A stretch of 64,000 nt of DNA from Antedon mediterranea (Eukaryota > Echinodermata > Crinoidea > Comatulida > Antedonidae), in contig NC_092680.1 of NCBI RefSeq assembly GCF_964355755.1, positions 255,001-319,000 on the forward strand, written 5' to 3'. The notes under the pieces were generated by a model. It saw only the letters and a program-made list of their open reading frames with translations, made no database searches and was not told where the DNA came from. Made by a program: the position numbers and the translations under genes. This document shows positions 1-12,400 of the stretch, in pieces (position 1 is the stretch's first letter; each line of letters opens with the position of its first letter).

Positions 1-331
1 TATGAGCCATTTTGTAGTTTTAATAAAGACTTTCACTTACGCCAGAAAATAAATGAATGAAATGAAAATAATGATTTTATTTATAAAAAAGACAAAATAA
101 AAAATTGAAGCTGGGGACAATTTATTATATAGTAAATCAATCCAGCAAAAAGAATAGTTGAGCCCTCACTACTTTATTATGCTATTTATAGAGAGTTTAA
201 TAAATGATGCTCTAATATGTTTCAAATGTATTATTAATTTTTTTTTTTTGGCAATTTTGTTTACATAATTAGTAAATAAACATAATTATTCCAATGACTG
301 TTTAAATATATTGACATTTTTTTTTTTTTAG
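1..331 (+). other. Intron of the RhoGEF gene
   Basis: AT-rich intron sequence with no coding signal. It ends in a poly-T tract and an AG acceptor at 330-331, directly before a clear DH-domain exon. The exon upstream lies outside the window. Confidence 0.7.
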
Positions 332-457
332 TTTGATGGTGAATCTGGTGAGAAGATGGTACAGGCATATTCTTACTTTTGCAGTCGACAAAAAGAGGCT
401 GTAAAAACTTACAAGGACTTACTTAAAACAGATCGGAAATTTCAAATATTTATAAAA
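332..457 (+). CDS. RhoGEF exon: DH domain, middle part
   Basis: Poly-T plus AG precedes, GTAAGA follows. It is 42 codons in phase 0, and includes GEKMVQAYSYFCSRQKEAV and TYKDLLKTDRKFQIFIK. These match the Lbc-type DH helix region that in GEF-H1 and AKAP13 reads with FCSRHNEAV and a KDLL motif. Confidence 0.9.
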
Positions 458-3400
458 GTAAGACCTGTGTGAATCATGTTTTAACATAAGATTTATATTG
501 TTTACATAAACATACTTTTAATGCCATGATTGGATACTAGACTCAAAGTTTAATTAGAATCGTGATTCATGTTGAATCATGCCTAGGAGTTAGTTTTGTG
601 TTGTGCTACTGCTAAAGACCACTAATTCATGTTGAATCAATCATGCCTAGGAGTTAGTTTTGTGTTGTGCTACTGCTAAAGACCACTAATTCATGTTGAA
701 TCATGCCTAGGAGTTAGTTTTGTGTTGTGCTACTGCTAAAGACCACTAATTCATGTTGAATCATGCCTAGGAGTTAGTTTTGTGTTGTGCTACTGCTAAA
801 GACCACTAATTCATGTTGAATCATGCCTAGGAGTTAGTTTTGTTTTGTGCTACTCCTAAAGACCACTAATTCATGTTGAATCATGCCTAGGAGTTAGTTT
901 TGTGTTGTGCTACTGCTAAAGACCACTAATTCATGTTGAATCATGCCTAGGAGTTAGTTTTGTGTTGTGCTACTCCTAAAGACCACTAATTCATGTTGAA
1001 TCATGCCTAGGAGTTAGTTTTGTGTTGTGCTACTGCTAAAGACCACTAATTCATGTTGAATCATGCCTAGGAGTTAGTTTTGTGTTGTGCTACTGCTAAA
1101 GACCACTAATTCATGTTGAATCAATCATGCCTAGGAGTTAGTTTTGTGTTGTGCTACTGCTAAAGACCACTAATTCATGTTGAATCATGCCTAGGAGTTA
1201 GTTTTGTGTTGTGCTACTCCTAAAGACCACTAATTCATGTTGAATCATGCCTAGGAGTTAGTTTTGTGTTGTGCTACTGCTAAAGACCACTAATTCATGT
1301 TGAATCATGCCTAGGAGTTAGTTTTGTGTTGTGCTACTGCTAAAGACCACTAATTCATGTTGAATCATGCCTAGGAGTTAGTTTTGTGTTGTGCTACTCC
1401 TAAAGACCACTAATTCATGTTGAATCATGCCTAGGAGTTAGTTTTGTGTTGTGCTACTGCTAAAGACCACTAATTCATGTTGAATCATGCCTAGGAGTTA
1501 GTTTTGTGTTGTGCTACTGCTAAAGACCACTAATTCATGTTGAATCATGCCTAGGAGTTAGTTTTGTGTTGTGCTACTGCTAAAGACCACTAATTCATGT
1601 TGAATCATGCCTAGGAGTTAGTTTTGTGTTGTGCTACTCCTAAAGACCACTAATTCATGTTGAATCATGCCTAGGAGTTAGTTTTGTGTTGTGCTACTGC
1701 TAAAGACCACTAATTCATGTTGAATCATGCCTAGGAGTTAGTTTTGTGTTGTGCTACTGCTAAAGACCACTAATTCATGTTGAATCATGCCTAGGAGTTA
1801 GTTTTGTGTTGTGCTACTCCTAAAGACCACTAATTCATGTTGAATCATGCCTAGGAGTTAGTTTTGTGTTGTGCTACTCCTAAAGACCACTAATTCATGT
1901 TGAATCATGCCTAGGAGTTAGTTTTGTGTTGTGCTACTGCTAAAGACCACTAATTCATGTTGAATCATGCCTAGGAGTTAGTTTTGTGTTGTGCTACTGC
2001 TAAAGACCACTAATTCATGTTGAATCATGCCTAGGAGTTAGTTTTGTGTTGTGCTACTGCTAAAGACCACTAATTCATGTTGAATCATGCCTAGGAGTTA
2101 GTTTTGTGTTGTGCTACTGCTAAAGACCACTAATTCATGTTGAATCAATCATGCCTAGGAGTTAGTTTTGTGTTGTGCTACTGCTAAAGACCACTAATTC
2201 ATGTTGAATCATGCCTAGGAGTTAGTTTTGTGTTGTGCTACTCCTAAAGACCACTAATTCATGTTGAATCATGCCTAGGAGTTAGTTTTGTGTTGTGCTA
2301 CTCCTAAAGACCACTAATTCATGTTGAATCATGCCTAGGAGTTAGTTTTGTGTTGTGCTACTCCTAAAGACCACTAATTCATGTTGAATCATGCCTAGGA
2401 GTTAGTTTTGTGTTGTGCTACTGCTAAAGACCACTAATTCATGTTGAATCATGCCTAGGAGTTAGTTTTGTGTTGTGCTACTGCTAAAGACCACTAATTC
2501 ATGTTGAATCAATCATGCCTAGGAGTTAGTTTTGTGTTGTGCTACTCCTAAAGACCACTAATTCATGTTGAATCATGCCTCGGAGTTAGTTTTGTGTTGT
2601 GCTACTGCTAAAGACCACTAATTCATGTTGAATCATGCCTAGGAGTTAGTTTTGTGTTGTGCTACTGCTAAAGACCACTAATTCATGTTGAATCATGCCT
2701 AGGAGTTAGTTTTGTGTTGTGCTACTGCTAAAGACCACTAATTCATGTTGAATCATGCCTAGGAGTTAGTTTTGTGTTGTGCTACTCCTAAAGACCACTA
2801 ATTCATGTTGAATCATGCCTAGGAGTTAGTTTTGTGTTGTGCTACTGCTAAAGACCACTAATTCATGTTGAATCATGCCTAGGAGTTAGTTTTGTGTTGT
2901 GCTACTCCTAAAGACCACTAATTCATGTTGAATCATGCCTAGGAGTTAGTTTTGTGTTGTGCTACTGCTAAAGACCACTAATTCATGTTGAATCATGCCT
3001 AGGAGTTAGTTTTGTGTTGTGCTACTGCTAAAGACCACTAATTCATGTTGAATCATGCCTAGGAGTTAGTTTTGTGTTGTGCTACTGCTAAAGACCACTA
3101 ATTCATGTTGAATCATGCCTAGGAGTTAGTTTTGTGTTGTGCTACTGCTAAAGACCACTAATTCATGTTGAATCATGCCTAGGAGTTAGTTTTGTGTTGT
3201 GCTACTGCTAAAGACCACTAATTCATGTTGAATCATGCCTAGGAGTTAGTTTTGTGTTGTGCTACTGCTAAAGACCACTAATTCATGTTGAATCATGCCT
3301 AGGAGTTAGTTTTGTGTTGTGCTACTGCTAAAGATCACTAATTCATGTTGAATCATGCCTAGGAGTTAGTTTTGTGTTGTGCTACTCCTAAAGACCACTA

Positions 3401-6400
3401 ATTCATGTTGAATCATGCCTAGGAGTTAGTTTTGTGTTGTGCTACTGCTAAAGACCACTAATTCATGTTGAATCATGCCTAGGAGTTAGTTTTGTGTTGT
3501 GCTACTGCTAAAGACCACTAATTCATGTTGAATCATGCCTAGGAGTTAGTTTTGTGTTGTGCTACTGCTAAAGACCACTAATTCATGTTGAATCATGCCT
3601 AGGAGTTAGTTTTGTGTTGTGCTACTGCTAAAGACCACTAATTCATGTTGAATCATGCCTAGGAGTTAGTTTTGTGTTGTGCTACTGCTAAAGACCACTA
3701 ATTCATGTTGAATCATGCCTAGGAGTTAGTTTTGTGTTGTGCTACTGCTAAAGACCACTAATTCATGTTGAATCATGCCTAGGAGTTAGTTTTGTGTTGT
3801 GCTACTGCTAAAGACCACTAATTCATGTTGAATCATGCCTAGGAGTTAGTTTTGTGTTGTGCTACTGCTAAAGACCACTAATTCATGTTGAATCATGCCT
3901 AGGAGTTAGTTTTGTGTTGTGCTACTGCTAAAGACCACTAATTCATGTTGAATCATGCCTAGGAGTTAGTTTTGTGTTGTGCTACTGCTAAAGACCACTA
4001 ATTCATGTTGAATCAATCATGCCTAGGAGTTAGTTTTGTGTTGTGCTACTGCTAAAGACCACTAATTCATGTTGAATCATGCCTAGGAGTTAGTTTTGTG
4101 TTGTGCTACTCCTAAAGACCACTAATTCATGTTGAATCATGCCTAGGAGTTAGTTTTGTGTTGTGCTACTGCTAAAGACCACTAATTCATGTTGAATCAT
4201 GCCTAGCAGTTAGTTTTGTGTTGTGCTACTGCTAAAGACCACTAATTCATGTTGAATCATGCCTAGGAGTTAGTTTTGTGTTGTGCTACTCCTAAAGACC
4301 ACTAATTCATGTTGAATCATGCCTAGGAGTTAGTTTTGTGTTGTGCTACTGCTAAAGACCACTAATTCATGTTGAATCATGCCTAGGAGTTAGTTTTGTG
4401 TTGTGCTACTGCTAAAGACCACTAATTCATGTTGAATCATGCCTAGCAGTTAGTTTTGTGTTGTGCTACTGCTAAAGACCACTAATTCATGTTGAATCAT
4501 GCCTAGGAGTTAGTTTTGTGTTGTGCTACTGCTAAAGACCACTAATTCATGTTGAATCATGCCTAGCAGTTAGTTTTGTGTTGTGTTACTGCTAAAGACC
4601 ACTAATTCATGTTGAATCAATCATGCCTAGGAGTTAGTTTTGTGTTGTGCTACTGCTAAAGACCACTAATTCATGTTGAATCATGCCTAGGAGTTAGTTT
4701 TGTGTTGTGCTACTCCTAAAGACCACTAATTCATGTTGAATCATGCCTAGGAGTTAGTTTTGTGTTGTGCTACTGCTAAAGACCACTAATTCATGTTGAA
4801 TCATGCCTAGGAGTTAGTTTTGTGTTGTGCTACTGCTAAAGACCACTAATTCATGTTGAATCATGCCTAGGAGTTAGTTTTGTGTTGTGCTACTGCTAAA
4901 GACCACTAATTCATGTTGAATCATGCCTAGGAGTTAGTTTTGTGTTGTGCTACTGCTAAAGACCACTAATTCATGTTGAATCATGCCTAGCAGTTAGTTT
5001 TGTGTTGTGCTACTGCTAAAGACCACTAATTCATGTTGAATCATGCCTAGGAGTTAGTTTTGTGTTGTGCTACTCCTAAAGACCACTAATTCATGTTGAA
5101 TCAATCATGCCTAGGAGTTAGTTTTGTGTTGTGCTACTGCTAAAGACCACTAATTCATGTTGAATCATGCCTAGGAGTTAGTTTTGTGTTGTGCTACTGC
5201 TAAAGACCACTAATTCATGTTGAATCATGCCTAGGAGTTAGTTTTGTGTTGTGCTACTGCTAAAGACCACTAATTCATGTTGAATCATGCCTAGGAGTTA
5301 GTTTTGTGTTGTGCTACTGCTAAAGACCACTAATTCATGTTGAATCATGCCTAGGAGTTAGTTTTGTGTTGTGCTACTGCTAAAGACCACTAATTCATGT
5401 TGAATCAATCATGCCTAGGAGTTAGTTTTGTGTTGTGCTACTGCTAAAGACCACTAATTCATGTTGAATCATGCCTAGGAGTTAGTTTTGTGTTGTGCTA
5501 CTGCTAAAGACCACTAATTCATGTTGAATCATGCCTAGGAGTTAGTTTTATGTTGTGCTACTGCTAAAGACCACTAATTCATGTTGAATCATGCCTAGGA
5601 GTTAGTTTTGTGTTGTGCTACTGCTAAAGACCACTAATTCATGTTGAATCATGCCTAGGAGTTAGTTTTGTGTTGTGCTACTGCTAAAGACCACTAATTC
5701 ATGTTGAATCATGCCTAGGAGTTAGTTTTGTGTTGTGCTACTGCTAAAGACCACTAATTCATGTTGAATCATGCCTAGCAGTTAGTTTTGTGTTGTGCTA
5801 CTGCTAAAGACCACTAATTCATGTTGAATCATGCCTAGGAGTTAGTTTTGTGTTGTGCTACTCCTAAAGACCACTAATTCATGTTGAATCATGCCTAGGA
5901 GTTAGTTTTGTGTTGTGCTACTGCTAAAGACCACTAATTCATGTTGAATCATGCCTAGGAGTTAGTTTTGTGTTGTGCTACTGCTAAAGACCACTAATTC
6001 ATGTTGAATCATGCCTAGGAGTTAGTTTTGTGTTGTGCTACTGCTAAAGACCACTAATTCATGTTGAATCATGCCTAGGAGTTAGTTTTGTGTTGTGCTA
6101 CTGCTAAAGACCACTAATTCATGTTGAATCATGCCTAGGAGTTAGTTTTGTGTTGTGCTACTGCTAAAGACCACTAATTCATTTGTTGACATTTTACATG
6201 TCAACAAACATTTTTTAAGATTTCTGTAGGTGTGAATTAGATATAAAATTAATTGATAGAGAAATTATCTTTCTCTATACATTGCTCTTTTTTGTACAGA
6301 AATGTAGTAACAATGCATTATGTCGGCGGTGGTCAGTCCCAGAATGCATCTTGAGTGCAATGCATCGTCTTACCAAGTATCCATTGTTAATACAAGCAAT

Positions 6401-9400
6401 TAGTAAACAAACTAAAGGTTAGTTCTCGTTTTTAAAAATTAATTTGCATTCATAGCTTGATTTATGGCTGGTTCCCATTTGAACGCAACGCAAGGGCGTA
6501 CATGCAACGTGTGTGAGTTGGCCAATCACAAGTGACTATTCGGATGATCCATCGCATTAATTTATTTGTGTTACATTTTTGTGTCCTAGTAGAAACAAAG
6601 CTTTAAATGAAATACAATTTTTCTATTAACTACTAAATATTTACTGACTTAGATGTACAGTAATACATTGACTTGTTATTAGTCCGGTTGAACCATCTCC
6701 TTTGTGCTCCAGTTGTTGAGTGCACAAGATGTTATTTATTTTATGCCCAATAGCTAATGCAATCTACTGTTACCTTTACATTATATGACTTTTTTTTCCA
6801 CCATATTTTTACAGATTTCACTTGTAAGTTTTATAATTTGCCATGATAATTTGCTTGTAATAATGTTTACCAGTGCTTTTGTATGTGTTATTGACAGTTG
6901 ATTAAAATGTTATTGTTTATGTTTTCCTGTTGTACTCTTCAGCCTCAAAAGCAGATTTCCAACCTCTGCAAAAAGCAGCCGCATATGTTAAGGTATGCTT
7001 TCAATAGACATTACTTTGATTTTTTTTTTTCATTTTTCTGTAGTTGGTTTCATAGTTAACGGAAACTATAGTTGTTGTACAAACATAGAGCTTTATGTAC
7101 TGTATTCAATTGAGAATATTTATTGAATAAACGAATAATAAAAACAGAATTTAACAAAGAATGAACGCTGTAAATACAAAGCACCAGTGAACTATGAACT
7201 CTGAACCACCAGTATTTTATTGATTTTAAATTTGTAGGCTACTAAGATAATGTTATTGTATTTTATTTCAAATGTATAATAGAATATTTTAAGTAGAGTG
7301 GATGAAGAAGTACGTCTTTATGAGCAAAATAAGAAACTGTGGGATATATACAATAAGGTAGAAGGAAGGGCATTTGGGATCATGAAAAATGGCAAGCGTT
7401 TTGAGGTAGGCTTAAACATTTTGCCTTCTTCTGTTTTAATTGTTACATGTTTATGTCTTGTAATGTTGTATTTTTGTGAGGGTCCTTAATGATCAGCTTT
7501 GGCTGGATGAACCATCCTTGTAAAATTCTTCTGTTTCAATGTGTATACATCACCAATTTAAATGATTATTTATATCTTGTTTAATATATTGTTTGTCTTT
7601 GTCCTTGAAACCCATCTTTTTAATTTGCATTTTCATTATTAAATGTTTACTTTTTATATTTGTTCATCTTTTAGCTTATTAGTTTTTTGGGGTTTTTTTT
7701 TTTTTCAGAAAAAGGATATTGTATCTAAAAATCGTAAGTTAAAATATGAGGGCACACTTCAGTTGAAGTCAGCACGTGGGAAATACATGGAGATACTAGG
7801 TGTACTACTTACAGATGTATTACTACTATTAGAAGTAAACAATCAAAAGTATACATTTGCATCCCAGGATCAAAAGGTATGTGTTCAGGCATTATTAAAA
7901 ACTTAGATTCAAGGATTGTGGTTCAATAAATACTCCAATGAACCCATAACAATATGGTGTTTTTTTTATTATAAAATATGCAAGTGAAAATGTGTATTAT
8001 GCCTGTTCATTCTTGGTATACTGTACAGTATACTATCTTGACCTTTAAATGACAACAATGTTATATAAAACAAATAAGAAATGTTTTTTATTCATACAAT
8101 GGCACAAATAATTTCATTCAGTTATAAAGATAAAATGTTCTACTTTCACTTCAAGAAAATATTTGTACCATTGCACTTATAAACAATATTTTTCTATATA
8201 AGCAGTAAGTTATATAGTGAGTAATTTGTGATATTCAATGTTGGGCAATGGGAAACTATCCAAAAGTTGGTGACAATTGTGATGGCCATGATGAGTAATA
8301 TGTGGAATAATGGGTACTGATGGATGTTTCTATCATGACAAGAAGAAGTAATAATCACTTGCGTTCACCATCCTTTTGGTATTCAGTTTATTGTTATCTA
8401 AATATTGTTTACATTGTGTTACGACAGGCCCCTATAATATCACTACACAAGCTAATGGTACGAGAGGTAGCTACAGACAACAAAAGTATATACCTCATAA
8501 GTACAGCATCATCAGGCCCAGAGATGTATGAGGTCAAATGTGAGTCGGATGATCGCAAGAAATGGAAGTCCATTATTGAAGAGGCTGTAAAGGAATGTCC
8601 TGCTCCTGGTAAGTGAAATTCACTAATGTTGCCAACTTTGCTGTACTATACAAATATTCACTTGGGAAGGGGGTTAAGCTCTGTCTACCCTATCAGACTT
8701 TATGTTAAAAAAAAAGGTGATGTGCCCATATATGAACATGATGTCATCATCACTACCATATTTAAGCATATCACTACCATATTTGGGCACTTTTCTTGTC
8801 AAACTAGTTTGATAGTGTAGACAGAGTCTTTACCTTCTTTGTTAAAGCATAGACTTAGACCTATATCGCTTGAATTCAGAAATGCGCAAGACTAGTTAAA
8901 AAATAAACCATGGCTATCTATCAACCAATTAGATGTTGTGAGTATATATGTTATAACCTTATTCAGGGCATTTTACAGATATTCACAGATTACAATGTAC
9001 AAACAAATAATTTTGTTTATGTTTTTTTTCCTAGATGAGATCCAGGATACTGAAATTGATGAACATAATCGATTAACCGAAGCAAGAGCTAAGAAAATAA
9101 AACAGTTTATAAGTACGTTTTTGCTAAACATTTCTTGGAGAGTGGTTATTGTTGCTGGGATTATGTACCAACATGTGTATGTGTTATTGTTATTACACAT
9201 TTTTATTAATTATTACTATAGGTGATTTACAAGAGAAAGACAACCAACTGAAAGCACTAGCTATTGACAAGTGTAACATGGTATTGGAACTCTCTAAAGT
9301 TATTAGAAATGATGATGTGAGTATCATTTAAACTGTTTTTATTAATGTATAGTTACAAACAGACGAAAGCAATTTGTATACTTCAAACTTAAAAACTAAA

Positions 9401-12400
9401 AATTGTCTAATTTCTGCAACAAAATAATTCTTTTTTTTTCTTCTAATTCTCAAGCGTGAGACTTTGAATAGGACATTTTGCAGTTTTAAGAAAATTATTT
9501 ACTTAATTTAGAAAAAAAAATGATTTCTCTTATTAAAAAAAACCAAATAAACAGTTAAAACAGTTACATTTAACCAAAAACCCATTGTCTGACAGACAAT
9601 TTGTCTATGTGTTTTCTTGCTCTTTTAATTTTTTCTATCCCATTTTTTATAAAAATAACTATTATGTGACTTTAATGGCATATTAAAAACAATTTGTTTG
9701 AATGTAAATTGAGTTGATGTATAATGCAGTAAGTTTGTTGTTTCAGAGTGACCTACAGCAGTCTGAAGATATGTCCTTCATGAAATCAACTGAACTATTA
9801 ATGAAATCACTCGAAGAAGGTATATACAGTATATATATATTTGTTTTATCACACACGTCACAGTTTCAAGGCTACAGGGCTGAACCTCTAAACCATAGTG
9901 GCCAGCAGGGCCAGTTAAAGTTAAAGGATAGTGGCCCTTATTAAAAATTTCTGGCCCTTATTTTGTTTATATAAGTTTTTGTTTTGGTGCTAGGGGGACA
10001 GGGTGGGTAAGGGAGGTAGGGTAGTCATTTGGTGACTGCTTGACACAAAAGAACCCTTGTTAAGAGTCTGGTAACCTTAGAAGGTAAAAGTATGTGTTGT
10101 GTTAAAGTTCACACCTGTGTGAGATTCGGCTCAGTTATGCTGCAAGATAAATATTATTCTCCAACATTTATATATTAAACTATCATTGCTCTATGCTCCT
10201 TTTTATATTTGTTGATGTTTATTAACCTTATATTTGTTGTAGTAACTCAACTTACATCATCCGTGTGTAGTGTACACAACATGGGATTAGGTCGTAGTGC
10301 AAGTAGTGCTGGCGAACACTTTAGTGGCACAAGTCAGCTACCAGCATTACCAAAACGAGCTGAGACGTTTAGTGGATTTGACAGCTCTGTCAAAGAACAT
10401 GCTACCTTTGAATTTGGTAATTGTTGTTTGTTTGTCGTTGTATTTGATTTCCACAAATAATACATAAATAATTAATTAAGTATAAATGTGGATAGTGTTC
10501 AAAATAATCTTAAAATGTTACAAAAATTAGTTGCTGATTCATTTCCATTATTTTTCACTACTAGCTGTGTTTATGATTTTGGATTTAAAAGAAAAATAAT
10601 TGTTTAAAATTTTAAATTCATGGAGTGTCAGCACATTTACTTGGCATAATATAAAGTTTAACTAAACTCAGTTACTGTATATATCTCTATTTAGATGCTA
10701 CATTGAAGCATCAGTCCTATGTATATTATGGTCAAAATACACTCTTAGTAATTTGCTATTCATAATATGTATTTAAGGTTTACCTGGAACCAATCTTCAA
10801 AGGAGATATTCGCGTAAGAACTCAACTGAGAACCGAAGTTCAAGTTCACCAAACCTCTCAAAAGAGCAATGTAACAGTTTACAGAGTGAGGAGACTGATA
10901 AAGGTGGTTCAGATCCTACACTTAATCCTGATACAAGATCTTTAGCAGGCATCAAGATAGGTAGTCAGTCAACAAAGTCTCAGATGGGAAGAAGTTTAAG
11001 TGATGCTGCTGATTGGAAAGCTATGAAAGAAAGGGTAATTTACTATTAACTATTAGTTACATACATAATGAATAAGATGAATATTATGATGAGTCAAAAG
11101 ATTGACCCTTTTCTACTTATATTATGATACACTAACCCGAAATTTGTTCTTCTATCTCCTAAACTGTATGACCAATACAAGCACAAGAAGTGGTAAAGCA
11201 GCATATAAATTGCTAGTAATATTTTACAATTGCTGATAAAATTTAACAATTGCTTTTTTTCGACAGGAAAAAGCATTTGCAGCTTTGAGGACCACTGATC
11301 CTAATCAAACAATAGATAGTGATAATTCACAAGGTAATTTAAAACATCACCATTTATGGTGGTCACCAGAAATTTATTTACATTACTATTAAACCATTAG
11401 TGTACTACTATACAGTTTACTTGAGGGAACCATTTGCAGCATAAATATGTCTCAAATGATACCGTCGTCGTTTCTTGAAGAGATGGCAATAGGGGTTTTG
11501 TGGAGTAATATATATAAGTGACAACAAGTCTTGTTAGCAAACAAAATTCTGAACAAAGTAATCAGTAGAAACAGTAATTTTACTTTTGATCTTATTTATG
11601 AGACCTGAGTTAAGGTATAGACTCCATTGTCTGAACAAAGTGAACAGTAAAAACAGTAATTTTACTTTTGATCTTATTTAGGAGACCTGAGTTCAAGTAT
11701 AGACTCCACTCCAGGAGCTACCACACACATACCTTCCAATGAAACCGTTAATGCAACTACAAGATTAACTCAATATTTAAATTCTCTACTGGTAAGTTGG
11801 TTTCAATCTTTATCATGTCATTCCTACTTTGATTGTGAAAGCAGTAAAAACATTGATTTATGATATTCAGATACCTTGATTTGTCTAGTGTATATAGTGG
11901 ATAAATTTGTTTATATCATTCGATGTTCAGTTTAATGTATTAAGTTATTTTGTTGTTTAGGATTTCCCTTTAATTCTATATAAAATAATGTATATTATTG
12001 CTGAATTCTCCTATTGTAAAATAAACTGTTATATATTGGGAAAATCTACATGTATTGTAAAATTAATTGGGCAATTCCCATATAACATAAACTGAATTGT
12101 TTTATTGGGGGGATTCCCCTACACCGAATGTAAAATAAATTGTTTTATTTGGGAATTTCCCTAAAATTTCTAATGTAGAATAAATTATTATTTTTTTAAC
12201 TCCTAAACAGGTATTAACATCACGTCAGGAAACGGAACTTCAAAGGTAAGATATGTTGATTGAGCATAAACAATTTGTTTGAATAGAATACTACAAAACA
12301 AGAGACATAAATCAACCATATAGGTACTATAAGAGTGTAAAATCTGGTCTTTTCATATTACTCCTTTGAAATAACTTCCATAATTGGAGATTATAACTAA

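Noticed and set aside
565-6182. CRISPR-like repeat-spacer array
   Set aside because: Units are contiguous and near-identical with no unique spacers, and the host is eukaryotic.
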